Part shown: one piece after another, positions 52,834-63,752 of the stretch
How the letters are laid out: every line of letters starts with the position of its first letter
How positions within the stretch are numbered: the stretch's first letter is position 1
Source: Sycon ciliatum
Taxonomy: Eukaryota; Porifera; Calcarea; Leucosolenida; Sycettidae
Length of the DNA stretch: 64,000 nucleotides
Reading direction: 5' to 3'
Assembly: GCF_964019385.1 (NCBI RefSeq)
Contig: NC_088649.1
Span: 20,609,508-20,673,507 of the forward strand
Made by a program: the position numbers and the translations under genes
Notes under the pieces: model-generated
Databases searched by the model: none
The model's input: only the letters and a program-made list of their open reading frames with translations
What the model was told of the DNA's origin: nothing

Positions 52834-53145
52834 ACAAACCTTCGTGACGCATTAATATGGATATGAAAACGCTTAGGACAGGTAAAAAACAGTTTGTATC
52901 GACTGCAAATCACCGGACAAAGGTAGTTTAGCCTTTGTAGAGCGTCTTTACAAGAGAAACATTTGGCGAAATGAGCAGAGAATTCAGTTTGCATCGCTTT
53001 CGCTCGACTCATTTTGGACACTGCGTCGCTGTCATCATCTGCTGCATGAGAGACGTCATCTCTGTCGAGTCGTTGTTCAGTTCGTTTAAGCCTTGCGGCA
53101 AGCTTCCTCAAACTCCTTCTTGCACCTTGACATTGAAGACAACTG
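52834..53145. repeat. Paralogous repeat with MRKLAARLKRTEQ frame (copy 2)
   Basis: Matches 18235-18560 and 58928-59200. The hairpin half is interrupted after CAACTGCTTGTTG by an old LINE. Confidence 0.65.
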
Positions 53146-53691
53146 CTTGTTGGGGGTCACCTTTGACTTCCAGCTGACATATGCGCAGCACATCCGCACG
53201 ATCCGCTCCAGAGCACAGCAATGCCTAGGCTTGTCTGCCCTGTGCTGGAGTACTGTCCCCTGGTCTGGCTGTGTGCGCCGCCCTCACATTTTGCCAAGCT
53301 AGACCAGATCCAGCGACGAGCCATCCACATCAACGGATCGGGCTCCTGGCTCCCTAGTCTATCTCTGCGGCGGACAGTGGCCTCGCTTGCATACTTGTAA
53401 AAGCTATTCTGCCTGTATGCGGACAGCCCGCTAAAGACGATCTTCCGCCCCGGTGCCCAATGTCGACCTCAGGACATACAGCCCACCCGCATGTCTTTTG
53501 TTGTTGTTGTTGTATACTTTATTTATAGTGGAAATCAAAACAGGCAAAATGCCTAATAACATTGGACCCACTGTGAATAACATGTTAAAGGATATTGTGG
53601 AAAAAAGTAGATACAAGAGAAAAAGAGAAAGGAAAAATGACGGAAGGTTGGTTGCAACGAACAGATATCAATCCAGTGAGCATTGGAAAAC

Positions 53692-55548
53692 CTATGTCGC
53701 TGATAATATATACTGCAAGGCTTGAGATTTAAAATCCAAATACCTATTTGAACATTTTGCTGCTGGTGGCAATCTATTCCACATAATGGCTCCAGCGTGC
53801 GTTAGGCGCTTAGCAGAACGAGCAGTGCTAGCAGGCTGGACCACAAGCAAGTTGCTTTGGCCTCCCCGAGTGCGAGTTGAGGGCACGACAGCAAAAAAGG
53901 ACTCAAACAGGGTGCTACATGCATCATGCAAACATCGCCAGATGAAACAAAACATATTCAAGTGCACAGAAACCTGTAGATCACATACATGCATTCGATT
54001 TAGCAGGGGAGCAGTACTGGTCCACGGTGGCGACTTGCAGACTGCCCGAGCGGCACGTTTGAACAGCCTATGTAGCCGTTGTTCCTGGACAACTGTCAAA
54101 TACGGGTAGTAACTAATAGAAGCATACAAAAATTCAGGCAAAACGATAGATCTGAAGTAGGTGAGTCGGCATGGATACGGCAGCGAGGAAGCATGTCGCA
54201 GCAGGACAGCAATTTTGCCGGCAACACGACGAGCAACATGGTCCACCATTGTGGTCCAACTCATGTCCGAGTCAAAATGCAGGCCAAGGTATTTGGCAGA
54301 TGTGACTACTGGTAGGACTTGTGAATTGCATACAACATTGATGTCGAGGGCTGCAGCTCTATGGTGTGGTATGGCGAGTATCTGCGTCTTGGTCTCGTTA
54401 AGGATCAGTCCACGTTTCTTCAACCAAGTGGCCAGGTACTGAACTGCTGCAGTGAGGCGCTGGGAGACAACTTCTGGCTGTGGACTGCTCGCACGCAGCG
54501 AGATGTCATCAGCAAACTGAATAGTGGTGACGTCATGAGGGGCAAGGTCGCCGGCAATATCCCTCACATACAGAACGAAGAGCAAAGGTCCGAGAACTGA
54601 CCCTTGAGGAACCCCTGACTGGCTGTCATAAGTTGTACTTCTGGTTTTTCCTGTCTCCACGTATTGCCGGCGACACATCAAGTAGTCTGAAAACCATTGC
54701 AAAGCAGTGCTAGTGAGACCCAGTTCAAAGAGGTCCTCAACCAGAATGCTATGCTTTACCTTGTCGAAGGCTTTAGACATGTCGACAAATGCTACTCCTG
54801 TGTGCTGCCCAGCGGCTTGTGCTTCATTGATGTTCTCTACAGCTAGCGCTAAGGCATCTGCTGTGGAATGCTGGTGTCTGTAACCAAACTGACTAGTAGG
54901 CAAGAAATTGTTCGTGTTGAGGTACTGCAGAAGCTGCTTATGAACAATACGTTCAAGCACTTTCGACACTATCGGCCATAGGGAGACTGGTCGGTAATTC
55001 TTGGGTTGGCTGGGGTCTCCAGCCTTGAACAGAGGCCGTATCTTACCCACCTTCATTGCCGCAGGAAACTGTCCTTCTCTCAATGACTTATTAAATAGTA
55101 GCGTGATTGACGGTGCCAGGATGTCAGCATGCATCTGGAGGAGACTTGCTGGAATATCATCACTCCCAGTGGCTTTTCTGGTGTCCAACTGTTCCAACAT
55201 TTTCCGAGTAGTTGCAATGGAGACTGGCAAGAATTCCGAGAAGTGCACCGCAGGTGGAGGCCCAAGGGGTAGGCGTAGCTGTGCAGGGCGAGCTGGATCT
55301 TCCACAACTTTCGAAAAAGTGTCTCGAATCGCATCCACCGTGCACTGTGGATCCCTGTACGTCGACTGTTTGCCTGTCAACTCCTTGATTATTTTCCAAG
55401 TCTCTCTGGCATTTCCAGTACATTGCTGAAATTTGGAGTTGTAGAATTCCTGTTTCCGGGTCCTGTTGTAGCTAGTTGCCGCGCGTCTGGCTGTACTAAA
55501 TTCATCATAAGTCTCTTGTGTCTTAGCAGAGAGCCACTTTCGGTGCAA
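53692..55548 (-). CDS. LINE-D ORF2, reverse transcriptase part
   Basis: 618 codons. Motifs: [60 protein letters not shown], catalytic IQFADDISLRA (near 54505), YLGLHFDSDMSWTTMV and C-terminal IMWNRLPPAAKCSNRYLDFK. No missing catalytic residue. It is separated from the endonuclease frame by one lost base near 55552, in a stretch reading LLHKR then LHRKWLS. CR1/Jockey-type. Confidence 0.85.
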   Translation of the reverse strand: MHRKWLSAKTQETYDEFSTARRAATSYNRTRKQEFYNSKFQQCTGNARETWKIIKELTGKQSTYRDPQCTVDAIRDTFSKVVEDPARPAQLRLPLGPPPAVHFSEFLPVSIATTRKMLEQLDTRKATGSDDIPASLLQMHADILAPSITLLFNKSLREGQFPAAMKVGKIRPLFKAGDPSQPKNYRPVSLWPIVSKVLERIVHKQLLQYLNTNNFLPTSQFGYRHQHSTADALALAVENINEAQAAGQHTGVAFVDMSKAFDKVKHSILVEDLFELGLTSTALQWFSDYLMCRRQYVETGKTRSTTYDSQSGVPQGSVLGPLLFVLYVRDIAGDLAPHDVTTIQFADDISLRASSPQPEVVSQRLTAAVQYLATWLKKRGLILNETKTQILAIPHHRAAALDINVVCNSQVLPVVTSAKYLGLHFDSDMSWTTMVDHVARRVAGKIAVLLRHASSLPYPCRLTYFRSIVLPEFLYASISYYPYLTVVQEQRLHRLFKRAARAVCKSPPWTSTAPLLNRMHVCDLQVSVHLNMFCFIWRCLHDACSTLFESFFAVVPSTRTRGGQSNLLVVQPASTARSAKRLTHAGAIMWNRLPPAAKCSNRYLDFKSQALQYILSAT

Positions 55549-56588
55549 CCTATTCGCTTGTGTAGTAAGTACAACAATTGCCGGTCAATCCATGGCACTG
55601 AAGGCTTCTTCGTTCTGTGATTACTTTGAAGTGGGGCATGGACTTCCAAAACCTCAATAAACCGGCTAGACCACTCGGTCCACATGGCGCTTGGGTTGCC
55701 GGTAATACTACACAAGTTCTTCTGGGTTAGGTCACGCCGGAAGTGATCGTGGTTTATCCGGTGATAGTTGCGGTATAAACGTGTGGTGTCAGATCCACGA
55801 GGCACAATGAGGTGAAAGTCACTGGCCACGGCAGCATGGTCACTGAAAGCGACCGGGATGATCTTTGCTGTAGTGGAAGGATCAAAATTGTTCAGTATCA
55901 AATCGAGGGTGCTGTCTTGTCCTGTTGAGCTAAATCGCGTAGACTTGTTGACACCGTGATGCAGAGCATAGCTGTTCAGCAAGTCAGATAAGTAGTGATA
56001 CTGAGGGTCCCTGGCACTTAGGTCAATATTCACATTAAAGTCACCACAAACGATAGCATTTGGCTGTGGCCTTAGAGCAGCGCAAAGATGTTCGTCTAGC
56101 TTGTCCCAGTAACCCACAGGTTCAGATGGAGGGCGGTAGATCGTTCCAACAAGACAACTGCGGGGTTTGCAAGCGACTTCACACCAGCAACTTTCCACAC
56201 CATCAGTTGTTATGTCGTCTCTTGGTTTTACCGGAAGACATGACTTCCAGTATATGCAAACTCCTCCTCCTACTCGACCACTACGGTCTCTGCGTGTTAC
56301 ACTATATCCAGTCAGGGCTATTTCTTGGTCCGAAACAGTGGCGTCGAGCCAGGTTTCGTTGACACAGACTATATCCGGGGCGTTGAGTTGTTGTGTGAGC
56401 AGTAGGATGTCATTGAGTTTGTTACGCAGGCTCCTGATGTTGAGAAATAGAACGCGAAGTGCACTTGGGTGGGTAGGAGAAGGTAGTGGAACTGACGGAC
56501 TAAATGAGTCAGCAAGGGGGTTAAGTGAAGACATGGCTGTTCTTGTAAAAGTGGGTTGGAGTCTGGCAGTTGGGTTTGACTCTGTCAT
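55549..56588 (-). CDS. LINE-D ORF2, endonuclease part
   Basis: APE-type endonuclease: LRVLFLNIRSLRNKLNDILL, IVCVNETWLDATVSDQ, GGGVCIYWKS, GTIYRPPSEPVGYW, IVCGDFNVNI, DSTLDLILNNFD, VAFSDHAAVASDF. It starts MTESNPTARLQPTFT. It nicks target DNA to prime reverse transcription. The frame runs on out of register to 55389 after the shift near 55552. Confidence 0.85.
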
Positions 56589-56611
56589 AGATTATGTAAA
56601 AGAAGATCAAA

Positions 56612-57682
56612 TCAGTACTCAAAGGTTATCCCACCGATTGTAACATTCGCCAGGCTGCTGTCAGCATCCTCTTGTGAATCTGCATGTCCAACTGGCAGTT
56701 CATTACTTTCAGAAAATCCTTCAGTGCTGTGCAGTGCAGTCCTGGACTGTGCTGGGAAGGTGTGTTTCCCAGAAGCCAGGGTGAAGCCCTCAGCGTCAGG
56801 TGACTGGTGAGCTGTCTTTCCTCTGCAGAATTTGTTCATATCCTGCATTGGGGTTCTGCTCGGACTGGTGGTCTCATTGCGAGCCTGCTGCAACAGTTCC
56901 GATATATTCCTAGTGCTCTGCTTGTCCTTTGGATCCGCGTGGGGTTGTGCTGGGTCCGTACAAGGTTCACGAGGTCGAGATGAGATCTCTGACTCTGCAT
57001 CCGTAGATGAACTCGAGGCGCCAAGTACTGGAGGTGGTGGCTGGGGTTCAGAGCTGTGGTGCACAGAGTTGTTGGCTTGACCTGCGCTTGACCCTACCAT
57101 ACTGGAGTACAGCGTACCAGATGCAGAGTTCTTGCCCCGTTGCATCTGCTGAGTGCAATTTCTGGACACGTGGTGGCTTGACCCACACTTATAGCATGTT
57201 GGGGTCTGACCCTTGTGCCATACACGGATTCTCTGGTGTGAGCCAGGCAAGACAATCACAGAGGGGACAGCTACGGTCGGTACTATACTGACGTACACCG
57301 TTCCAGTGGTGAAGGTACAGGCTTCAATGGTTTTCACCTCCCGCTTTGGTTTGCCGATCACAGTGCCGAATTTCTCGATTGCAGAGACAATGGAGGGGAG
57401 GGAAACGTCTTCAGCCACGCCAAAAGCATGGACTGACACTACAGCACCATCTCCAACCACCAAGGTCAAAGGCGTTCCGTTAGCCTGCAGGCCTTTCGTC
57501 ACAACATCGTCCCTTACTTCAGTGCTGCAAAATGTAATTCTGCAGAATCCACGTCGGCCATTTAGATCTACTTGCTTCACATCTCCTGGTTTTACTTCAG
57601 CAGACAGCAACAGCTTCACGTAGAACGCATGATCGTTCCTTGGATGGTCCTCCCCTAACTGTATCGAACACACTCTCGACAT
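56612..57682 (-). CDS. LINE-D ORF1, RRM-like with CCHC knuckle
   Basis: 356 codons from MSRVCSIQLGEDHPRND. The N-terminal part (LNGRRGFCRITFCSTEVRDD, VTKGLQANGTPLTLV) has the look of an RRM-like nucleic-acid-binding domain. CYKCGSSHHVSRNC is C-x2-C-x4-H-x4-C. The C-terminal third is Ser/Pro-rich. It binds element RNA. ORF2 starts 24 nt after its stop. The frame at 63753 is a related ORF1. Confidence 0.8.
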   Translation of the reverse strand: MSRVCSIQLGEDHPRNDHAFYVKLLLSAEVKPGDVKQVDLNGRRGFCRITFCSTEVRDDVVTKGLQANGTPLTLVVGDGAVVSVHAFGVAEDVSLPSIVSAIEKFGTVIGKPKREVKTIEACTFTTGTVYVSIVPTVAVPSVIVLPGSHQRIRVWHKGQTPTCYKCGSSHHVSRNCTQQMQRGKNSASGTLYSSMVGSSAGQANNSVHHSSEPQPPPPVLGASSSSTDAESEISSRPREPCTDPAQPHADPKDKQSTRNISELLQQARNETTSPSRTPMQDMNKFCRGKTAHQSPDAEGFTLASGKHTFPAQSRTALHSTEGFSESNELPVGHADSQEDADSSLANVTIGGITFEY

Positions 57683-58458
57683 TTTAGAAACAACCCCAAA
57701 AATCCCACGGATTCTCGGAGGTCAAAAACTTGCTGCCTACTCTACCAGGTCAAATTTTCGGTGTCTGCTCAGCCTATCCACCCACACCAGCTATCGACTG
57801 AGCGCCCGGCACGCACCCGAAACAGCCGTCTTCGCGCATTTGTTGCCAGCGCTGTGCAGACATGGAATGCTCTGCCCCAAAGCATACTGCTGAGACCCCC
57901 ACACCTGGAGGGACTGCATGCCTTTAAGTGCCGTGTCCACCGTCACCTCTAGCTGCACCACTTGAGCTGGGGAACTGAGAGCCTCCAGCAGATCTCTCCC
58001 ACCCACCTCAGCCGTAGTGCACACACCGCGTCTGAGACAGTGTCTTTTTCGCTAGCTTATATACTCTCCTTCGCTCTATGCTGCGGCACAGTAGCTCCCT
58101 TGTTCATGTAATAGCTGGCCTAAGTTACTGTAACAATTATGACTTTGCTGGCTAAATAGCCGAGGCTGCAGTCACCTCACGAATCATCTCAAATTTTAAT
58201 ATTCCTTTTATTTTACTTTACACAATTTTGCAACCTCCCTCTCCCTCCCTCTCTCTTTCTCGCTCTCTCTGTCTCTCGATCTCTCGCTCTCCCTCCCCCA
58301 CCCACTCTTGGTGCGTCTAGGTGGCTATGAAGTCGAGATCCTAGGTCGGTGGAGCTCCCTAAACCTCACCACCACTGCCACGATTAAGGTTGTGCGTGCT
58401 TCCCCTAATTGCATCTCATGTTTGGCATTGAAGTGATCTTTGTAAAAAATAAAATACT

Positions 58459-58850
58459 AATAATTCAACCCAAGTATTGATTGATAAAAGAAGGATACAT
58501 TTTCCAACACCGTAGATGGAAGTCATTATTGTAGCTCAGCTGGTTAGAGCATTGCTCGCAAACTCCCTTTACCAGTTTGTATAGGTGGTGATGTTTGTGC
58601 CTGGAGAGCTCTATATAAGTGGTGCTCACCAGGCTCAACTTAGCCTAGTAAAGCTGAACTGACGAGAGGTGAATTTCTAGAAACACTGTGTATTGAGCAG
58701 GGAGTGGTGCTGTCTTGCAGGTTATCCAAGTGGAAGGCTTCAAGTACGTCTTTTGTGATCTGGGTGGCAGTCGTGAGCCAATCAACTATCAATTCAAGTA
58801 TGAAAAAAACACGAGCTCCAGTTTGGGGAGCAACACATTCGGATTATACT
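58459..58850 (+). repeat. Hammerhead-bearing repeat (copy 5)
   Basis: Starts exactly at ATTCAACCCAAGTATTGATT after the LINE-H tail, which helps place the repeat's left end. A-box-like TAGCTCAGCTGGTTAGAGCA at 58532, hammerhead at 58653-58698, then CTTGCAGGTTATCCAAG. Confidence 0.75.
58653..58698 (+). ncRNA. Type I hammerhead ribozyme-like fold (copy 5)
   Basis: Core CTGACGA (58659-58665; C at the free seventh position is allowed), stem II GAGG/TTCTA with weak pairs, core GAAAC, stem III ACA/TGT around CTG, cut TA (58691-58692), closing TTGAGC. Stem I has one mismatch (GCTGAA). The GAGG start of stem II suggests what the ancestral stem looked like. Confidence 0.6.
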
Positions 58851-58927
58851 TAAAACTAAATTATTATGAAGAAGTCATGATGTTGTAGTGTCACAGAAGC
58901 AGCGATTTGTGTACTTTCCCCGTTAAC

Positions 58928-59345
58928 AAAACTTCATGACGGATTAAGATGGATATGAAAACGCTTAGAAGAGGTCAAGAACAGCCTATGTAGAGCGTCT
59001 TTATAAAAGAAACTCTTGGCTGAATGAGCAGAAAGTTCAATTTGCATAGCTTTCGCTCGACTCATTTTGGACACTGCATCGCTGTCATCTTCTGCTGAAC
59101 GAGAGACGTCATCTCTCTCGAGTCGTTGTTCAGTTCGTTTCAGCCTTGCGACAAGCTTCCTCAAACTCCTTCTTGGGCCTTGATATTGAAGACAACCGCT
59201 TGTTGATGCCCGCTGGTATTTTCTTTAGGACCTGTGGTGGATGGTTAGATTGATTGCCCACATACAGGGGGCGTCGTTGCATATGAGAACTCAATCTAAC
59301 CATTTGTCTTCAATATCAAGTTCCAAGAAGGAGTTTCAGGAAGCG
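58928..59345. repeat. Paralogous repeat with snapback hairpin (copy 3)
   Basis: Match to 18235-18690. CTCCTTCTTGGGCCTTGATA is mirrored by TATCAAGTTCCAAGAAGGAG (59317-59336), and GGTTAGATTGA by TCAATCTAACC (59293-59303), a better hairpin than copy 1. The minus frame MRKLVARLKRTEQRLERDDV persists. Confidence 0.7.
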
Positions 59346-59454
59346 CCGCCGGAGCAGGCTAATGCGCTTGCCGCTGGCGGACACACCACACCTCTAACCT
59401 AGCACGGTGGCAACACACAGCCGTGTAGAAGGAAGGGGGGAAGCAAAATGTGAT

Positions 59455-59830
59455 ATTGTTCAACCCTCCATACAGTGCGAACGTGAGAACAGACATCGCC
59501 GGACAGTTTCTCGCGCTGATATTGAAGCACTTCCCCAATGGATCCAGATTGAGAAAGCAATACCGTAAACATGAGCTATAGCTGCATGCCGAGTATGGAA
59601 ACCAGAATAAAAGGACACAACAAGAAAGTTCTACAACCGAAATGTGATAATTTACTATGCAATTGCCGTGTTGCAGGGCTATGCCCAGTGAATGGTGCAT
59701 GCAGGACAACCAACATGTATGTAGCAAGCATCAAGTCGGGCAGCACCTTGAGAACATACACTGGGATGTCGGTCCCGGAGTTCAAGAGCAGACACTACAA
59801 CCCCATGACCGTGCTAATATATGAGGGCTA
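59455..59830 (+). pseudogene. Penelope-like GIY-YIG remnant (U3)
   Basis: FNPPYSANVRTDIAGQFLAL, then a small deletion, then CNCRVAGLCPVNGAC, NMYVASIKSG, LRTYTGMSVPEFKSRHYN. The GIY-YIG part extends further (EFKSRHYN) than in U1/U2, where it is deleted, which strengthens the family assignment. Confidence 0.6.
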
Positions 59831-60426
59831 AGATAGGAGCACTCAGCTGGCTAGGTATGTCAGGAGCCTTAAGTGCCAGATTAGAACATTTGAAATTTCC
59901 TGGGCTGTCAAGGAGCGTGCTAATGCCTACTTCAATGTCGCACAGCGCTGCAACCTCTGCATAGTACCACATCCTTGCACCAGCCCGCAGAATCTCACTC
60001 AACAAGCCCAAAGATATTGTGTGGAAGTGTCGCCATGCTGCGAAGTTCCTGCTTAGCAAATACAAAGGTGTCACCTAATTCACTCTTGCTAGTCATGCTG
60101 AACCCATGTATGAAATTCCTCACTCTTACTTACACAAATCGCTGCCTCCGTAACACTACTGCATATAATTGGATCTTGGCTGTTCATTCTGTATTAGTTT
60201 TCTGATGATTGCCTATGGCCATGAAGTTATTAGTAACAACGAATGATGCATGGTGCTCTGCGTCGTGTGTAAGATAGCAATGCATGGTGCTCTGCGTCGT
60301 GTGTAAGATAGCTCTATTCGAACCGTTCGGAACGAATATTGAGCACTCTACTGAGCCAGAGGACTCTCATTTGTAGAAGCCATAATGTTCAAATCAATCA
60401 TAATAATTGTGACAGGCCAGACTCAC

Positions 60427-60498
60427 AGATCTTGTAATACTTTAGTTGTTCGAAATAATCCCTCTGGTAGCTGAGTGAGCTGATTCGCGATCAAATAT
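60427..60498 (-). CDS. LRR exon, 72 nt (U3, type X)
   Basis: TGTGTTCTAG before and GTGAGT after on the minus strand. It encodes YLIANQLTQLPEGLFRTTKV then LQDL. All LRR consensus positions are kept although U3 is the most diverged paralogue. Confidence 0.7.
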
Positions 60499-60619
60499 CT
60501 AGAACACAGAAAAGTTAAGTGGTGTCGTTTTAGTACACAGAGCAGTGAAAGAAAGTGTTTTAAAGGATTGGGAGAATTTAAAATTTCACAGGGTCCATCG
60601 GGGATGTGAACTGTTTTTT

Positions 60620-60860
60620 TTCTGCCTAAAAGATTTTTGGGAATGGATTTGCTCCCACACTGGAGCTCACGCCGACTTGACTTGACACTTGACTGACGAC
60701 TCACGACTGCCATCCAGAGCACTCGAGAAGTCCATCGAACCTTCGACTCGGCAAACCTGCAAGAAAGCTCTTGCTCGTGCTCTCGAGCCACAAACATCAC
60801 CAGGGATACAAACTAACAGAAAACGCTCCGTTTCCAGCTCGACAAACACTTCCAGAACAC
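60620..60860 (-). pseudogene. Cysteine-rich exon-like block (U3)
   Basis: VCRVEGSMDFSSALDG, SRESSVKCQVKSA; an 8-bp loss relative to U1 (GCCATTCC missing) shifts the frame before ELQCGS. Same position relative to the LRR exon as in U1 and U2. Confidence 0.35.
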
Positions 60861-61084
60861 CAGAAAGCAGCGCGAGTCAGTGTCGCTCCTGGACGATGAG
60901 AACAGACGTTGAGGACCCTCGGTCATTCACAACACTGTCACTTCCAAACCAGCTAGTCGCAAGCTTGCGCTGGGTACAAGATAAAATGTATAAAAAAATC
61001 ATCACCAAAGTCGCAACCACTATTTCGTAAAAGATGTTTAGGCAGTTCAATTCCCCGACTGATCCTTTGAAATTATTAGTGTAA

Positions 61085-61519
61085 CAGGTGGAGTCTTGAT
61101 AATTCAAACCCCAAAATGCTAGGGAAAATTTCCAATTATCCGGACTTTCTTATTGTCATTATGTATGTCAAAAATGCCAGCATTGACACACATACTTGCA
61201 CTATGCACCTAAGACGCATATTTAGTGGACACTGAACTGCCTGCGCATGGAAACGAAACTGATTTGCAGAAAATAAAGCGAACTTCTAAAATTAATATGC
61301 TTTGATAGTTTCGAATTATCAGCACAAATCCCACCTATTTTCTATGTAAGTGGATTTGGCGGGACTTCTAATTGACCGGACATACCCAGTTCGAGGTTGG
61401 CATTACCAGAAATTGTTATTTGGAAGTCGTATTGATAGAAATCGGTCGCAGGAGAAACTTCTGATAGAGCAGTATGTTCTAATTATGCCATAATTTAATT
61501 ATCAGGATTCCACCTGTTT
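61085..61519. mobile_element. Tigger/pogo-type MITE (U3)
   Basis: Orthologous to 21941-22371; ends CAGGTGGAGTCTTGATAATT and the inverse of CAGGTGGAATCCTGATAATT. Confidence 0.7.
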
Positions 61520-61532
61520 TCAATTATTATTT

Positions 61533-61822
61533 GAGAGGTTCTGCAAAACGAAAATGTGTACGAACTTTCGCTCTACGTCACGAAGTGAGAAACTTCGCAC
61601 GAACTTTCGCAACTTTGGACGCGAAACTTGCAGGGAACGCGAAATAATCCTTCGTACGAAGTTTCGTGAGATTGGGTCATCATGGTCATGTCGTATGTGC
61701 ACTTGGCGCGTTCAAACTACGAAAATGTGCAGAACACAAAGTTCGTATGAAAATTTGTACACATTTTCGCAAGGCCTGTCGCGAAACTTCGTTCGAATCT
61801 TCGTTGTGCAGAAGCTCTCTAC
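61533..61822. mobile_element. MITE-like element with GAGAGSTTCTGCA ends
   Basis: GAGAGGTTCTGCAAAACGAA (left) against the inverse of the right end, GAGAGCTTCTGCACAACGAA. Interior is rich in CGAAACTTCG/ACGAACTTTCG units in both orientations. Absent from U1 and U2. Confidence 0.6.
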
Positions 61823-61823
61823 G

Positions 61824-62632
61824 AGGTGATTTGGCTTTTTTTAACATTTGGCATTTTTTAACAAATGTGTAAAATTTGCTTTTCTTCTGGCTGTTTCTCT
61901 GCTCCGGATTGCTGTATTGAAACATGGGTGGTGGCAAATGAGAGCCAGTTTATCGTAGATCAACATTGACCAGAAAATTTGGTGCATATAATTTAATTCT
62001 CCCTGCCACGTTGGTATAACTAGTGGTGGGTGCTTTGCCATTTTGTGTAAAATGTGTAAAATGAGCCACTGAATGGACGAGGAGGGCAGTGAATTGCTAC
62101 CGCAGGGCCTTTGGACGACGTCAGGCCGTCTTGCCATCACTAGAGACAGTAATGAAGAACAGTAGGTCACGGAATACACTCTGTGAGAACGAAAACATCG
62201 CTGCGATGCTATGCTATCTATCCAATTCCACCGTATAACACAGCCACTAGTTACAAATGCAAAAACACGGGTTTCGCAGCATACAATGCAGTTCACTCCT
62301 CTGTTGACAAATTAATTTCATCCACTAGCAATCCTTGAAGTGATATCTATCAACTGCAGAACATTGATGACCGAATATCCCAGTTTGTGATGCCATTTTA
62401 CAAATTTGTTAAAAAATGACACACCAATTATTTGAATCCTGAGAATACAATGAAAGTAGGACATGATTCAAGACACTTTCAAAAAGTGGAATCATTCCCA
62501 TTTTTGGACACAACGGGCATGAAGGATAGCACTTCCACTTGCCACAATTCATTTGGACGTAGCTTGTCTAGAAGTGACTGAAAAAACGTCATTTTACAAC
62601 CATGTTAAAAAAAGCCAAACCACCTCGTACTA
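61824..62632. mobile_element. TA-flanked element of about 0.8 kb
   Basis: CGAGGTGATTTGGCTTTTTT (left) and, inverted, CGAGGTGGTTTGGCTTTTTT (right) flanked by TA. A second inner inverted pair (CATTTTTTAACAAATGTG-like) lies inside. No transposase frame. Absent from U1 and U2. Possibly Tc1/mariner-type. Confidence 0.6.
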
Positions 62633-62648
62633 TTCCTGACAGTGGCAG

Positions 62649-62915
62649 CAAGAGTACATAACCAAGAGTGTGCAACTGCCTGCACAACCTCTATGCTGTG
62701 CTGCGACGGCAGAACTTCACATCACGTGACATGGTTCAAAAGGTTATGCTGGCAAACAGTGCAAAGTGACCACAAGAGAGTTGTACCCAAAGCTGGGCTG
62801 CGTACAACCCAGTATCTATCATGCACTAGAGTGCACGGGTTCATCACGTGATGTGAAGTTCTGCCGTCGCAGACCCCATAGCTGGAGTTGCACACTCTTG
62901 GGTTATGTACTCTTG
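62649..62915. mobile_element. Hairpin MITE with 7-bp target duplication
   Basis: GTGGCAG occurs on both sides (62642-62648, 62916-62922); U1 and U2 have a single GTGGCAG (about 22400, 35550). Ends CAAGAGTACATAACC and the inverse. The arms (62649-62733 and 62845-62915), including GACGGCAGAACTTCACATCA, are nearly perfect complements. A 7-8 bp duplication suggests hAT or P type. Confidence 0.75.
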
Positions 62916-63752
62916 GTGGCAGTAGATTTTTTTCAAACTTTTCCCTCTTCTATTCCCTCAACCACTGAATATTTTTATTATTATTATCAGCCTGTTTGCG
63001 TGTTTGTGAGTGAGTGAGGTGCTTATATGCTTGGTAGCGCATGTTATGAAACGATGTGTTGTTTTCCTGTGTGATGGCATTCCCCAAACTGTCTCGTCTA
63101 GCCGCGTTCATGTGTGATATGAGGATGCGCGATTTTGTAGACGAGAGTCCTTTTGTCAGTCTTCTTGTTCGTCTCTGTCAGAGCAGTTTGCTTTTCCGTC
63201 TTGTAAATATCAATATTGTAACAAACAAGTACTGTTCTTTGTGTCCTGCGTCCCGGGAACGGAATGGCTGAGATTCCGTAACACGCAGAATAGGCAACAC
63301 AGAAAATATCAAAAAAGTCCTAAAACACTCACAAACGTTTGTGATGTACAAGGAAATATCAACATACTTGTCGTGAAAGTTTATACAAGCAACAATACCA
63401 TGATTTGCTCTTTTCATGTCTAACATGGATATAAACAGCATCAATAAAGTCGTATCGTGTGGTGTTAGATCCATCCTATCTCAGTTCATACGTCGTTGGA
63501 TAGCGCCCCCAACTGCCTGGATAAGAGAGATGTCAGTGAACATCCGTACATCAAAGATGTTTGCATGTGGGTTGCTATCTGTGTGGCTGGGAGTAGACGG
63601 CGAACTAGGATTGTGTGCAACACTCTAACAAAATATGCATACGGTACTCTTGAGTGTGGATGCACATGTTTGAGCTCCGAGCAACTCTTCAGGGTGCCTG
63701 TAGTTTATAGTATCTAGTAGATTGTTACCTTGTATCATATTGCCCCGAGGAC

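Larger units (their letters stand above)
53497..57761 (-). mobile_element. LINE-D, nearly full-length two-ORF element
   Basis: TGTCT flanks it (53492-53496, 57762-57766). The 3' end (left) has AATAAAGTATACAACAACAA. The 4.26-kb element has a 79-nt leader, ORF1, ORF2 endonuclease and ORF2 RT. Only one frameshift separates endonuclease from RT. It lies opposite to LINE-H, which it interrupts. Confidence 0.9.
53146..58458 (+). mobile_element. Old LINE (LINE-H) split by LINE-D
   Basis: The left part (53146-53496) encodes LGVTFDFQLTYAQHIRTI and, with shifts, QRRAIHINGSGSWLPSLSLR. The right part (57762-57953) encodes MSAQPIHPHQLSTERPARTR and AFVASAVQTWNALPQSILL, then a 3' UTR with a CTCTCTCC-rich tract (58241-58320) and an AAAAAATAAAATACTAATAA end. 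The pieces join in one frame across the TGTCT duplicate. Only the ORF2 C-terminus is present. Confidence 0.7.
59346..63650. repeat. Third paralogue of the duplicated segment (U3)
   Basis: 59455-59830, 59860-61530 and 62920-63650 align in order with U1/U2. U3 lacks LINE-B: 63420-63480 reads ACAGCATCAATAAAGTCGTA straight into GTGGTGTTAGATCC. It is more diverged than U1 from U2 and stops before the type Y LRR exon. It has private MITEs at 61.53-62.63 kb and 62.65-62.92 kb. Confidence 0.85.
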
